Source of the DNA: Actinomadura rupiterrae
GTDB lineage: Bacteria > Actinomycetota > Actinomycetes > Streptosporangiales > Streptosporangiaceae
Assembly: GCF_024172125.1 (NCBI RefSeq)
Contig: NZ_JAMZEA010000006.1
Span: forward strand, 124,001 to 188,000
Direction of reading: 5' to 3'
DNA: 64,000 bases
Shown: in pieces, positions 32,476 to 41,258 of the stretch
Layout of the letters: every line of letters begins with the position of its first letter
How positions within the stretch are numbered: the first letter of the stretch is position 1
Program-made: the position numbers and the translations under genes
Notes under the pieces: model-generated
What the model was told of the DNA's origin: nothing
What the model saw: only the letters and a program-made list of their open reading frames with translations
The model's database searches: none

Positions 32476-34092
32476 ATGCGCACCTCCCGTCCCTTGGCCG
32501 CGCTGGCGCTCGTCGCCGTCGCGGCCGCCGCCTGCGGCGGCGGTTCGAGACCCGCCGGGTCCGGCGCGTTCCAGATCACCAAGGACACCGCGCCCGCCAA
32601 GGGCCCGGTCGACACGGTCACCTGGTCGCTGTACGGCGAACCGCTGTCGCTCGACTACGCGTACGCGTTCGACTATCCGCCGAACACCGTGCTCGCCAAC
32701 GTCTGCGAGCAGTTGCAGCGCATCACGCCGGACCTGAGAGTCGAACCTGGCCTCGCCTCGGCGTCGTCCTCGCCCGACGCCAAGCGCTGGGTGTACACGA
32801 TCCGTCCGGGCGTGAAGTTCCACGACGGGACGGCGCTGACCGCCGACGACGTGGTGGCCAGCCTGCGGCGGCACCTGGACCCGAAGGTCGGCTCGTCCTG
32901 GATCTCGGCCTACATGAACGTCGCGTCCGTCGAGAAGACCGGGCCGATGCAGGTGACCGTCCACCTGACCAAGCCCGACCAGCTGTTCAACGAGGAGATG
33001 GGCACCTCCGCCGGGACGGTCGAGAGCGCCGCGACGCTCGCCAGGGAGGGGCGCAACTACGGCACGCCCGACACCGGCGTCAACTGCACCGGCCCGTACA
33101 GCCTCGCCCGGTGGCAGAAGGGCCAGGCGATCACGCTCAAGCGGTTCGACGGCTACTGGGACGCCTCGCTGCGCCCCAAGGCCGCCACGATCCGGACCGT
33201 CTTCATCCAGGACCCGTCCACGCGGGTGAACTCGCTGCTGTCCGGCGAGGTGGACGGCACCTACTTCCTCCCGTCGTCCGGATTCGCCAAGCTGCGCGCA
33301 GCCTCCAATGGGAAGCTGTACTACGGGCCGAACACCACGGCCGTGAGCCTGATCCCGACGAACCTCAAGGGGACGCTCGGGGACGCCCGCGTCCGCAAGG
33401 CGCTGTCGATGGCGCTGGACCGGACGGGCATCATCAAGGCCGCCGCCGCGGGCGTCGCCACCCCGGCCAAGGCCCCCGCCGCGATCGGCGCGTGGGGCAT
33501 CGCGCCCGAGGCGGCCAAGGGCTACTACGCCCAGCTGCCCGACCTCAAGCAGGACGTGACCGCCGCGAAGCAGCTCGTCCAGCAGGCGGGCGCGTCCGGC
33601 AAGAAGATCGTCATGACGACCAGCACGGTGTCGCCGGAGGTCGGCGTGATCGCCAACGCCGTCCAGGCCGCCGGACGCGCGATCGGGCTGAGCGTCGAGC
33701 TGCGGTCGGTCGCCCCGGACGCTTACACGGCCCTGTTCACCGACGCCAAGTCCCGCACGGGCGTGGACCTGATGATGACGACCTGGTACGACTCCACGCC
33801 GGACCCGCTGGAGTTCTACGGCATCCTGCGGACGGGCAACTTCGCCAACTACGGCGGCTACTCCAACCCCGCCTACGACGCGCTCGTGGACCAGGCGAAC
33901 TCCGAGCCCGCCCCGGCGGCCCGCGCCGCGACCGTCGCGAAGCTCCAGAAGCTCGCCGTGGACGACATGGTCTGGATCCCGCTCTACGAGGTCCCGTACA
34001 CGCTGTTCCTGAACCGGAAGGTCACCGGCGCGCCGACCGGGATCACCCAGCTGGAGTACCCCTGGGCGGCCAAGCTCGGATCGGCGGGCTGA
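32476..34092 (+). CDS. Dpp/Opp-type ABC transporter substrate-binding lipoprotein
   Basis: A 538-residue SBP_bac_5 protein. Lipobox AAAC (Cys20) predicts a membrane-anchored extracellular lipoprotein. Family parts: GEPLSLDYAYAFDYPPN, the signature RWVYTIRPGVKFHDGTALTADDVV, GPYSLARWQKGQAITLKRF, and a C-terminal Asp-rich region WYDSTPDPLEFYGILRTGNFANYGGY. Members bind peptides, nickel, glutathione, opines and other small solutes. It is the first gene of a five-gene operon with permeases and two ATPases. A TetR operator-like site lies about 80 bp upstream. ATG 32476 follows AAGGGGT, a weak ribosome site. Confidence 0.88.
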   Translation: MRTSRPLAALALVAVAAAACGGGSRPAGSGAFQITKDTAPAKGPVDTVTWSLYGEPLSLDYAYAFDYPPNTVLANVCEQLQRITPDLRVEPGLASASSSPDAKRWVYTIRPGVKFHDGTALTADDVVASLRRHLDPKVGSSWISAYMNVASVEKTGPMQVTVHLTKPDQLFNEEMGTSAGTVESAATLAREGRNYGTPDTGVNCTGPYSLARWQKGQAITLKRFDGYWDASLRPKAATIRTVFIQDPSTRVNSLLSGEVDGTYFLPSSGFAKLRAASNGKLYYGPNTTAVSLIPTNLKGTLGDARVRKALSMALDRTGIIKAAAAGVATPAKAPAAIGAWGIAPEAAKGYYAQLPDLKQDVTAAKQLVQQAGASGKKIVMTTSTVSPEVGVIANAVQAAGRAIGLSVELRSVAPDAYTALFTDAKSRTGVDLMMTTWYDSTPDPLEFYGILRTGNFANYGGYSNPAYDALVDQANSEPAPAARAATVAKLQKLAVDDMVWIPLYEVPYTLFLNRKVTGAPTGITQLEYPWAAKLGSAG

Positions 34093-34093
34093 G

Positions 34094-35035
34094 GTGGCCC
34101 TGTTCCTGCTCAAGCGGCTCGCCGGGATGGTCGCGACGCTCTTCGCGACCGCGCTGGCCGTGTTCGGCTCGATCTACCTCGCGCCCGGCGACCCGGCCGT
34201 GTTCCTCATGAAGGGACGGCCCGCCACGCCCGAGACGCTCGCCGCGATCCGCGCGCAGTACCACCTGAACGACCCGTTCGCCGTGCAGTTCGGCAAGTGG
34301 CTCGGCGGCGTGCTGACCGGCGACTTCGGCCGCTCGGTGCAATTCCGGCAGGACGTCGGCGGGCTGATCGCCGCGCGGCTGCCGACCACGCTCTGGCTGG
34401 TCGCCTACGCGGCGCTGCTGATCCTGGTCGCGGGCCTCGCGGTCGGCGCGGTCGCGGCGCTGCGGCGCGGGGTCGCCGACCGGATCGTCCTGGTCGGGAC
34501 GGGTGTGGCGACCGCGACACCCGCGTTCGTCGCGGCGATCGGGCTGATCACGGTGTTCTCGGTGAAGCTGCACTGGTTCCCCGCGTTCGGCAACGGCACC
34601 GGGTTCGGCGGGCGGATCACCCACCTCACGCTCCCGGCGGTCGCGCTGGCGCTGACGTTCGCGGGCCTGCTCGCCCGCGTCACCCGCTCGTCCATGCTCG
34701 AAGCGCTCGCCAGAGAACACGTGGAGGTCGCGCGCTCGCGCGGCGTGCCGGGCGCGACCGTCGTCCGCCGCCACGTGCTGCGCAACAGCCTCGGCCCGAT
34801 CAGCACGGTCACCGGGACCGTCGTCGCCGGGCTGCTGGTCAGCACCTCGATCGTGGAGACCGCGTTCGGCCTGTCCGGTGTCGGGCAGCTGCTGGTGTCC
34901 TCGGTGACCGTGAAGGACTTCCCCGTGGTGCAGGCCGTGTCGCTGCTGGTCGTGTTCGCCTTCGTGCTCGCGAACCTGCTGGTCGACCTGGTCCAGCCGC
35001 TCATCGACCCGCGAGTGAAGGGAGCCGCGCGATGA
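34094..35035 (+). CDS. Dpp/Opp-type ABC permease (DppB type)
   Basis: A 313-residue permease with six helices. It shows the DppB-type N-terminus (LKRLAGMVATLFATALAVFG), the large loop after helix 1 with YHLNDPFAVQFGKWLGGVLTGDFGRSV (in parts), and the coupling segment EVARSRGVPGATVVRRHVLRN. GTG 34094 starts one base after the stop of the binding-protein gene. It pairs with the DppC-type permease that follows, overlapping it by four bases. Confidence 0.9.
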   Translation: MALFLLKRLAGMVATLFATALAVFGSIYLAPGDPAVFLMKGRPATPETLAAIRAQYHLNDPFAVQFGKWLGGVLTGDFGRSVQFRQDVGGLIAARLPTTLWLVAYAALLILVAGLAVGAVAALRRGVADRIVLVGTGVATATPAFVAAIGLITVFSVKLHWFPAFGNGTGFGGRITHLTLPAVALALTFAGLLARVTRSSMLEALAREHVEVARSRGVPGATVVRRHVLRNSLGPISTVTGTVVAGLLVSTSIVETAFGLSGVGQLLVSSVTVKDFPVVQAVSLLVVFAFVLANLLVDLVQPLIDPRVKGAAR

Positions 35036-35886
35036 CCGCCGTGGCCCTCCGGCGGCGCCGGATGCTGCGCCGGCTGCACGGCGGCGACGCTCTGCAGACC
35101 GCCGCGCTGATCGTGCTCGCCGTGATCGTCCTGGTGGCGGCGCTCGCCCCCTGGATCGCGCCGCACGACCCGAACGGGCTGGACCTGTCGGCCGCGCTCG
35201 GCGGCGCGTCCGGCGACCACCCGCTCGGCACCGACGAGTCCGGCCGGGACGTGCTGTCCCGGATGATCTACGGCGCGCGCACCGGGCTGCTCGGCCCGCT
35301 GGTCGTCGTGGCCGTCTCGACCGTGCTCGGCGCGGTCGTCGGCGTCACCGCCGCGTGGTGCGGAGGCTGGGTGGACGCGCTGCTGTCGCGGGCCATGGAC
35401 CTGGTGTTCGCGCTGCCCGGCCTGCTGCTCGCGATCGTCCTGGTCGCCGTGTTCGGACCCGGCCTGACCGCGCCGATCGCGGCGATGAGCATCGCCTACG
35501 TCCCCTACGTCGGACGGCTCGTGCGCAACGTGGCCGTCCAGGAGGCGACGCGTCCGTACATCCAGTCCTACCGGGTGCAGGGCTGGTCCGGCTGGACGAT
35601 CTGCCTGCGCCACCTCGCGCCGAACATCGCGCCGCTGGTGCTGGCGCAGTCGGCGATGAACTTCGGCTACTCGCTGATGGACCTGGCCGCGCTCAGCTTC
35701 CTCGGCTTCGGCGTGCAGCCGCCGGACTCGGACTGGGGAGCGATGATCAACAACGGCGCGTCCGCGCTGCTGCAGGGCGCGGTGCTGCCCGCGCTCGCGC
35801 CCGGCGCGGCCATCGTGGTCGCGGTCGTGGCGTTCGGGATCGTCGGCGAGGGTGTCGCCGACCGCGTCGCCAAGCGGGAGGCGTGA
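35032..35886 (+). CDS. Dpp/Opp-type ABC permease (DppC type)
   Basis: A 284-residue permease of the DppC type. The usual markers are WIAPHDPNGLDLS, the HPLGTDESGRDVLSRMIYGAR motif conserved in this subunit, and the coupling loop IQSYRVQGWSGWTICLRHLAPNI (in parts). ALSFLGFGVQPPDSDWGAMI near the C-terminus is also typical. ATG 35032 overlaps the previous stop (ATGA), and its own stop shares one base with the next ATG, so subunit production is tightly coupled. Confidence 0.9.
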   Translation: MTAVALRRRRMLRRLHGGDALQTAALIVLAVIVLVAALAPWIAPHDPNGLDLSAALGGASGDHPLGTDESGRDVLSRMIYGARTGLLGPLVVVAVSTVLGAVVGVTAAWCGGWVDALLSRAMDLVFALPGLLLAIVLVAVFGPGLTAPIAAMSIAYVPYVGRLVRNVAVQEATRPYIQSYRVQGWSGWTICLRHLAPNIAPLVLAQSAMNFGYSLMDLAALSFLGFGVQPPDSDWGAMINNGASALLQGAVLPALAPGAAIVVAVVAFGIVGEGVADRVAKREA

Positions 35887-36854
35887 TGCGGGAGAGCGCG
35901 CTGCTGGAGATCGAGGGGCTGACCGTCCGGCTCGCGTCGGGCGCCGCGCGGCCCGTCCTGGACGGGGTGTCGCTGCGCGTGGCGGAGGGCGAGACCGTCG
36001 GGCTCGTCGGCGAGTCCGGATCGGGCAAGTCCGTCACCGGACGGTCCGTGCTCGGGCTGATGCCGGACGGGGCCGAGGTCACCGGGTCCGTCCGGGTCGC
36101 CGGACGGGACGTCCTCGCCCTGCCGCCCGCGCGGTTGCGCGAGGTGCGCCGGCGCGAGGTCGCGATGGTGTTCCAGGACCCGCGCGCCTCGATCAACCCG
36201 GTCCGGCGCATCGGCGACTTCGTCACCGAGGGGCTGCGCGCGGGCGGCACGCCGATGCGCGCCGCGCTGAAGGCGGCCGAGGAGCTGCTGGAGTCGGTCG
36301 GGATCGAGCAGCCGCGCCGCGCGCTGCGCCGGTTCCCGCACGAGTTCTCCGGCGGCATGCTGCAGCGCGTCATGATCGCCGGGGCGCTGGCCGGCGGGCC
36401 GCGGCTCCTGCTCGCCGATGAGCCGACCACCGCCCTGGACGTCACCACGCAGGCCGAGGTCATCTCGATCCTCACGCGGCTGCAGGCCGAGCGCGGCACC
36501 GGGATGTTGTTCGTGACCCACGACCTGGACCTCGCCGCCGCCGTCTGCGACCGGATCTACGTCATGTACGCGGGACGGATCGTGGAGGAGCAGACCACGG
36601 ACGGCCTGTTCGCGCACCCCCGGCATCCGTACACCGCCGGTCTGCTCGCCGCGACGCCGCGGCTGGAGTCCGACGAGCCGCCGCGCGGCGTGCCGGGACG
36701 TCCGGTGTCGCTCGCCGAGGACCCCGAGGGCTGCGCGTTCGCGGCCCGCTGCCGCTTCGCCGCGCCCGGGTGCGCCGCCGAGCGGCCCCCGCTTCGCCCG
36801 GTGGACGGCGTGTCCGTCGCCTGCCTTCGCGCCGAGGAGCTGGTACATGACTGA
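35886..36854 (+). CDS. Dpp/Opp-type ABC ATP-binding protein (DppD type)
   Basis: A 322-residue ATPase. Walker A is GESGSGKS, the Q-loop is VFQDPRAS, the signature is FSGGMLQRV (a common DppD form of LSGGQ), Walker B is LLLADEPTTALD, and the H-loop is VTHDLD. The C-terminal oligopeptide-transporter domain has the Cys cluster CAFAARCRFAAPGC and a final Cys, which in DppD-type subunits forms an iron-sulfur-like or structural site. It overlaps the next ATPase gene by eight bases. It energises uptake together with the DppF-type subunit. Confidence 0.9.
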   Translation: MRESALLEIEGLTVRLASGAARPVLDGVSLRVAEGETVGLVGESGSGKSVTGRSVLGLMPDGAEVTGSVRVAGRDVLALPPARLREVRRREVAMVFQDPRASINPVRRIGDFVTEGLRAGGTPMRAALKAAEELLESVGIEQPRRALRRFPHEFSGGMLQRVMIAGALAGGPRLLLADEPTTALDVTTQAEVISILTRLQAERGTGMLFVTHDLDLAAAVCDRIYVMYAGRIVEEQTTDGLFAHPRHPYTAGLLAATPRLESDEPPRGVPGRPVSLAEDPEGCAFAARCRFAAPGCAAERPPLRPVDGVSVACLRAEELVHD

Positions 36855-37656
36855 GCAGCCCGTCCTCGCGGTCGAGGGACTGCGCAAGACGTTCGGCGAC
36901 CACGCGGCCGTGGACGGCGTGTCGTTCACCGTCCCGCCCGGCGGGAGCCTGGCGATCGTCGGCGAGTCCGGGTCCGGGAAGACCACGACCGCGCGGATGC
37001 TGGTCGGGCTGGAGCGGCCGTCCGCCGGGCGCGTCCTGGTCTGCGGGACGGACCGGACGTCCCCGCCGCGCGGCCGGAGATCCCGGCTCGCCCGCGCCCG
37101 CGACGTCCAGATGGTCTTCCAGGACCCGTACCTGTCGCTGGACCCGCGGGTGACCGTCGCCGGCGCCGTGGAGGAGCCGCTCCGCCTGCACTTCGACCTG
37201 GACCAGGCCGCGCGGCACGCCCGCCGGGACGAGCTGCTGGACCGGGTCGGGCTCGGCGAGCGGGAGGCCGCCGCGCTCCCCCGGCGCCTGTCGGGCGGCC
37301 AGCGGCAGCGCGTCGCGCTGGCCCGCGCGCTCGCCGTCGAGCCGAAGGTGCTGGTGCTGGACGAGGCGACGTCCGCGCTGGACGTGTCCATCCAGGCCCA
37401 GATCGTCGAGCTGCTGCGGGAGCTGCGGGCCACGCTCGGGGTCGCGTTCGTGTTCGTCAGCCACGACCTGTCGCTGGTCCGGCATGTCGCCGACGACGTG
37501 CTCGTGCTGCGCCGGGGGCGGGCCGTCGAGTCGGGGCGGGCCGCCGCCGTCCTCGCCGCGCCCGAGCACCCCTACACCCGGCTGCTGCTCGACTCGGTGC
37601 CACGGCGCGGCTGGGACCCGGCCCGCATCGCCGCCGACCGCCGGGCCCTGGCCTGA
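36847..37656 (+). CDS. Dpp/Opp-type ABC ATP-binding protein (DppF type)
   Basis: A 269-residue ATPase with Walker A GESGSGKT, Q-loop VFQDPYLSLDPR, signature LSGGQRQRV, Walker B LVLDEATSALD and H-loop VSHDLS. It is slightly short at the C-terminus: the oligopeptide-transporter tail stops after HPYTRLLLDSVPRRGWDPARIA and lacks the Cys cluster present in its partner. It is the last gene of the operon and is followed by a hairpin before the convergent SDR gene. Confidence 0.9.
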   Translation: MTEQPVLAVEGLRKTFGDHAAVDGVSFTVPPGGSLAIVGESGSGKTTTARMLVGLERPSAGRVLVCGTDRTSPPRGRRSRLARARDVQMVFQDPYLSLDPRVTVAGAVEEPLRLHFDLDQAARHARRDELLDRVGLGEREAAALPRRLSGGQRQRVALARALAVEPKVLVLDEATSALDVSIQAQIVELLRELRATLGVAFVFVSHDLSLVRHVADDVLVLRRGRAVESGRAAAVLAAPEHPYTRLLLDSVPRRGWDPARIAADRRALA

Positions 37657-37679
37657 CCCGTCCCGCCTGACCCACCCCG

Positions 37680-37705
37680 GCGGCTCTGCTCCCCTCCCGA
37701 GCCGC
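37680..37705. terminator. Stem-loop between the importer operon and the SDR gene
   Basis: GCGGCTC (37680-37686) pairs with GAGCCGC (37699-37705) around a 12-base C-rich loop, between two convergent genes ending at 37656 and 37739. Confidence 0.5.
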
Positions 37706-37738
37706 AGGGGTGCCGGGCCACCCGGCGCTGGAGCGGCC

Positions 37739-38509
37739 TCACGCCGGGGTGATCGGGCCGAGCCAGGTGCCGCCGGAGACGTCGAGGGTCTGGCCGGTGA
37801 CGTAGCGGGCGTCCGGTCCGGCGAGGAAGGCGACGACGTCCGCGACGTCCTCGGGCTCGCCGAGCCGGCCGAGCGCGGTGATCGACTCCAGCGCGGCGAC
37901 GGCCTCCGGGATGCCGGTGTACCCGGCCGTCATGTCGGTGCGGATCGCGCCGGGCGCGACCGTGTTGACCGTGATCCCGCGCCGTCCCAGCTCGTTGGCG
38001 AGGGTCGGGGCGAGCGCCTCCAGCGCGGCCTTGGTCACGGTGTAGCCGATCTGCACCGGCACCGCGACCCGGCTCGCGACCGAGCCCATGTTGACGATCC
38101 GGCCGCCGTCGTTCAGCAGCGGCAGCGCGCGCTGGACGACGAAGAACGGCGCGGCGACGTTCACCTTCATCAGCCGGTCGAACTCGCCGCGGGTGAGCGT
38201 CGCGGCCGGGCTCGCCGAGCCGATTCCGGCGTTGTTGACCAGGATGTCCAGGCCCCGGCCGTCCAGGGCGGGGACGAGGGCGTCGAAGAGGCGGTCCACC
38301 GCGTCGTCCTCGTCGAAGGGCGCCTGGATCGCGACGGCCCGGCCGCCGGCGCGCTCGATGTCGCCGACCGTCCGCTTGGCCGCGTCCGCGTCGGACCCGT
38401 AGTGGACGGCCACGAACGCGCCCTCGGCGGCCAGCCGGAGCGCCACCGCCCGCCCGATCCCGCGCGAGCCGCCGGTCACCAGCGCCGTCCTGCCGTTCAG
38501 CGTGCCCAT
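37739..38509 (-). CDS. Short-chain dehydrogenase/reductase
   Basis: A 256-residue SDR of the classical type. The cofactor loop is TGGSRGIGRAVA. It has VHYGSDADAAKR after strand 2 (a basic/Ser pattern that favours NADPH), NNAGIG, the catalytic Ser in GGIVNMGSVAS-like GRIVNMGSVAS, and Tyr/Lys in YTVTKAAL. The C-terminal VTGQTLDVSGG closes the fold. The substrate is unknown. It is on the same strand as the GntR gene but separated by about 126 bp and a stem-loop, so it is likely transcribed on its own. Confidence 0.87.
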   Translation of the reverse strand: MGTLNGRTALVTGGSRGIGRAVALRLAAEGAFVAVHYGSDADAAKRTVGDIERAGGRAVAIQAPFDEDDAVDRLFDALVPALDGRGLDILVNNAGIGSASPAATLTRGEFDRLMKVNVAAPFFVVQRALPLLNDGGRIVNMGSVASRVAVPVQIGYTVTKAALEALAPTLANELGRRGITVNTVAPGAIRTDMTAGYTGIPEAVAALESITALGRLGEPEDVADVVAFLAGPDARYVTGQTLDVSGGTWLGPITPA

Positions 38510-38592
38510 GTCGTCCTCCTCGTCAGGGGCCGGAACCCGGTTGCGTTCCGGCGATGAGGAGACAGTGCCGCGGGCCGCTCACCGCGCCCTCA

Positions 38593-38611
38593 CCGCCCGC
38601 TCACCGGGCGG
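38593..38611 (-). terminator. Stem-loop after the GntR gene
   Basis: CCGCCCG (38593-38599) and CGGGCGG (38605-38611) form a 7-bp stem with a 5-base loop, about 25 bp beyond the GntR stop on the minus strand. Confidence 0.5.
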
Positions 38612-38635
38612 CGAAAGCGCGGCTCAGGACGCGGA

Positions 38636-39310
38636 TCAGGAGGGAGTCGGCTCGGCGGCGGGACGGCGGTCCAGGTCGAAGCGCTCCATGATCCGCTCGG
38701 AGCCGCTCGCCCAGTTGGTCTTGAGCGCGTCGACCGCGCCCTCGACGTCCCCGGCGAGCAGGCACTCGGCGATCCGCTCGTGCTCGGCGGCCGACCGCTC
38801 CAGCACGTCCTGGTCGCCGACGACGACCCGCTCGTAGCGGTGCATGGTGAGCTTCAGCGAGCCGATCATGTCCAGCAGCCGCTCGTTCGGGCAGCCGGAG
38901 GTCAGCAGCTCGTGCCACTCGTCGTCGTAGCGTTCGAGGACGGCGTAGGCGGCGCGCTGGTCGGGGAACCCGCGCGCCTCGGCCAGCAGCCGCGGCGCGA
39001 TCGACACCAGGAACGCCGGGTCGGTCAGCCGCAGCGCCAGGGACTCCATCTCCCGCACGATCGTGCTGAGGTCGAGGAACTCCTTGCGGCTGAGCGGCGC
39101 GAACCGGAAGCCCTTGCCGCGCTCGCTGCGGATCACCCCCTCGCGCTCCAGCGCGATCAGCGCCTCGCGCAGCGGGGTGCGGCTGACGCCGAGGTCGGCG
39201 GCCATCCGGTTCTCGTTGATCGGCTCGTCCGCGGCGAACTCGCCCCGGCCGAGCCGCTCCAGCAGCTCGTCCTTGATCTGCTCGCGCAGCGGGCGGCGCT
39301 CGATCGGCAT
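38636..39310 (-). CDS. GntR family regulator, FadR/FCD type
   Basis: A 224-residue regulator. The winged helix-turn-helix covers residues 5-70 (LREQIKDELLERLGRGEF, then NRMAADLGVSRTPLREALIALEREGVI in parts). An all-helical FCD ligand domain follows; its metal-binding residues appear in the D-x-x-x-H pattern (DDEWHELL) and AEHERIAECLLAGDVEGA. FCD regulators sense carboxylic acids or related metabolites. ATG 39310 has a GGGAGA-type ribosome site. It stands between the SDR gene and the split P-protein operon, behind a strong hairpin. The TGCTGTATACAGCA palindrome on the operon promoter is a likely target. Confidence 0.87.
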   Translation of the reverse strand: MPIERRPLREQIKDELLERLGRGEFAADEPINENRMAADLGVSRTPLREALIALEREGVIRSERGKGFRFAPLSRKEFLDLSTIVREMESLALRLTDPAFLVSIAPRLLAEARGFPDQRAAYAVLERYDDEWHELLTSGCPNERLLDMIGSLKLTMHRYERVVVGDQDVLERSAAEHERIAECLLAGDVEGAVDALKTNWASGSERIMERFDLDRRPAAEPTPS

Positions 39311-39346
39311 GCTCTCCCTCTTCCCAGTGCCCGGTTCCGACCGTGC

Positions 39347-39390
39347 CGGCCGGGCGCGCGGCCACCGCCGTCGGTGCGCGCGCCCGGCCG
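39347..39390 (-). terminator. Strong hairpin ending the gcvPA-gcvPB-kinase-SDR operon
   Basis: CGGCCGGGCGCGCG (39347-39360) pairs perfectly with CGCGCGCCCGGCCG (39377-39390), with a further CACCG/CGGTG pair inside. It sits between the SDR stop (39396) and the GntR start (39310), so the operon probably ends here and GntR has its own transcript. Confidence 0.75.
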
Positions 39391-39395
39391 CGGGC

Positions 39396-40145
39396 TCACG
39401 CCGTGCCCGCGCCGTCCACCGCGAGGACGGCCCCCGACACGAACGCCGCGGCGTCGCCGGCCAGGAACGCCACCGTGCTCGCGATGTCGCGCGGGGTGCC
39501 GATCCGGCCGAGCGGACGGTCGGCCGCGTCGGCATAGAACGTCTCGACCGATTCTCCGAGCTGCCGCGCCTCGTCGGCGAGCATCCCGGTGGCCGTGTCG
39601 CCCGGGCAGACGCAGTTGACCCGGATGTTCTGCGGTCCGTGGTCGATGGCCATGGCGCGCGTCATGTTGACGACCGCCCCCTTCGACGCACAGTACGATA
39701 CGGCCTGCGCGCCGCCCCGGATGCCCCAACCGGAGCCGGTGTTGACGATGCTGCCGCCGCCCGCGGCCGCCATCAGCGGGATCGCGTACCGGCTCATCAG
39801 CATGATCGACTTGATGTTGACCGCCATCACCAGGTCCCAGTCGTCCTCGGTGATCTCCGACACGGTCGAGCGGCGGATGATCCCGGCGTTGTTGAACAGC
39901 ACGTCCACCCCGCCGAACGCCTCGCGGGCCAGGCCGATCGCGGCCTCGCAGTCGGCCGCCCTCGACACGTCGCAGCGGGCGAACACGGCGTTCGGGATGG
40001 CCTTGGCGGCCTCCTCCCCCGCCTCGGCGTTCAGGTCGGCGAGCACGACGGACGCGCCGAGCTCGGCGAGCAGCTCCGCCGTGGCGCGGCCGATTCCGGA
40101 CGCCGCCCCGGTCACGACGGCGCGCTTTCCGGTCAGATCAATCAT
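39396..40145 (-). CDS. Short-chain dehydrogenase/reductase of the P-protein-like operon
   Basis: A 249-residue classical SDR. The cofactor loop is TGAASGIGRATA. Asp in VVLADLNAEAG at the end of strand 2 favours NAD. Then come NNAGII, the catalytic Ser within GSIVNTGSGWG, and Tyr/Lys in YCASKGAV. It is the last gene of the operon with the ATP-NAD kinase-like gene and the split P-protein genes, 21 bp after the kinase stop. Its ribosome site and start lie in a 19-bp tandem duplication. It probably oxidises or reduces an intermediate of the same pathway. Confidence 0.88.
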   Translation of the reverse strand: MIDLTGKRAVVTGAASGIGRATAELLAELGASVVLADLNAEAGEEAAKAIPNAVFARCDVSRAADCEAAIGLAREAFGGVDVLFNNAGIIRRSTVSEITEDDWDLVMAVNIKSIMLMSRYAIPLMAAAGGGSIVNTGSGWGIRGGAQAVSYCASKGAVVNMTRAMAIDHGPQNIRVNCVCPGDTATGMLADEARQLGESVETFYADAADRPLGRIGTPRDIASTVAFLAGDAAAFVSGAVLAVDGAGTA

Positions 40146-40181
40146 GGGAAGGCTCCTTGCACATGGTCAGGCTCCTTGCAC
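40144..40181 (-). repeat. 19-bp tandem duplication of ribosome site and start codon
   Basis: ATGGGAAGGCTCCTTGCAC (40144-40162) and ATGGTCAGGCTCCTTGCAC (40163-40181) match at 17 of 19 bases. On the minus strand each unit reads AAGGAGCC, then ATG. The upstream ATG at 40164 opens an eight-codon reading frame (MCKEPSHD, stop at 40138) that overlaps the real SDR start, and the upstream unit also encodes the last residues of the kinase-like gene. Confidence 0.75.
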
Positions 40182-41258
40182 GGGGTAGCGGGCGGTGCGG
40201 CCGCGGCCGGTGATCACGGTGCGGTATCCGGCCAGCGCCCGGTCCAGATCGGGGTCTCCGGTGTCGAGCAGCAGGGGACGGCCGCCGAGCGCGGCGAGCT
40301 TGGCCTCGGTCGCGACGGCCAGCAGCCGGTCCGGGCGGACGGTGCGCAGCACCTCGGGCGAGATCTGCTGGTTTCCCCGGCCGAGCAGGAAGCCCTGCCC
40401 GCCGATCGGGGTGACCGCGATCCAGGTGTCCGGCGTGACGAGCCCGGCCAGCTCGGCGGCGTTGGCGTCGGCGGCCACCAGGCGGCCCTCGCGCAGCACG
40501 TTGACGCCCATGACCGGGACGTCCACGCCGAGCGCCGCCGCGACGGCCCGGGTCGTCCCGCCCGGCCCGAGCACGAGCAGGCCGTCGCCGACGCGGGAGG
40601 CCAGCTCGGCGGCGATCCCGCCGACGGCGTACGGGTCGGCGGCCGAGCTGCCGACCTTGCGCTGCTGCACGCGGACGGGCGCGTCGGGCACGAGCAGTTG
40701 GCCGTAGAGGCGGGCCGAGACGCGGCCGTCGCGGACGGCGTCCTCGTCCAGGTCCATGACCTCGGCCTCGATGAACGAGGTGGCGGCCCGGGCGGCGACC
40801 TCCCCGGCCGCGCGCGGTCCGACGCCGAACACCGCCGAGTGCATCTTCACGCCGGTCGGGACGCCGAGGACGGGCACGGACGTCCCCACCGCGTCCAGGA
40901 CGTCCCGGGCCGTCCCGTCGCCGCCCGCGAACAGCAGCAGGTCCACGTCCGGCGCGAGGGCCTTGGCGGCGGCGACCGTGTCCCCGGCCGTGGACGGGTC
41001 GTCCGGGGTGTAGCGGACGTCCGGTTCCAGTCCGGCGGCGCGGACGGCGTCCTCGCCCATCGGTCCGGCGGCGGTCAGGACGACCGGGGCACCGGCCCGG
41101 CCCGCCAGCTCGCGGAGCGCGGCCGTCGCGCGCTCGGACGCGCGCGGCACCGCGCCCAGCTCGCGGGCGCGGGCCTGCACGTCCGGGCCGTCGCTGCCCT
41201 TGAGGCCGACCCGGCCGCCGAGTCCGGCGACCGGGTTGACCACCAGTCCGTACCTCAC
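40167..41258 (-). CDS. ATP-NAD kinase family protein (AcoX-like)
   Basis: A 363-residue protein of the NAD-kinase superfamily branch that includes AcoX of acetoin clusters. The N-terminus RYGLVVNPVAGLGGRVGLKGSDG is typical of this branch. The kinase GGDG motif is at residues 112-115 (LLFAGGDGTARDVLDA), followed by PVLGVPTGVKMHSAVF. A later glycine loop is LLVLGPGGTTRAVAAALG, then GVNVLREGRLVAADAN. It is longer than housekeeping NAD kinases and its true activity is not established. GTG 41258 overlaps the gcvPB-like stop by four bases. Coupling to a decarboxylase-like enzyme and an SDR suggests a catabolic role. Confidence 0.83.
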   Translation of the reverse strand: MRYGLVVNPVAGLGGRVGLKGSDGPDVQARARELGAVPRASERATAALRELAGRAGAPVVLTAAGPMGEDAVRAAGLEPDVRYTPDDPSTAGDTVAAAKALAPDVDLLLFAGGDGTARDVLDAVGTSVPVLGVPTGVKMHSAVFGVGPRAAGEVAARAATSFIEAEVMDLDEDAVRDGRVSARLYGQLLVPDAPVRVQQRKVGSSAADPYAVGGIAAELASRVGDGLLVLGPGGTTRAVAAALGVDVPVMGVNVLREGRLVAADANAAELAGLVTPDTWIAVTPIGGQGFLLGRGNQQISPEVLRTVRPDRLLAVATEAKLAALGGRPLLLDTGDPDLDRALAGYRTVITGRGRTARYPVQGA

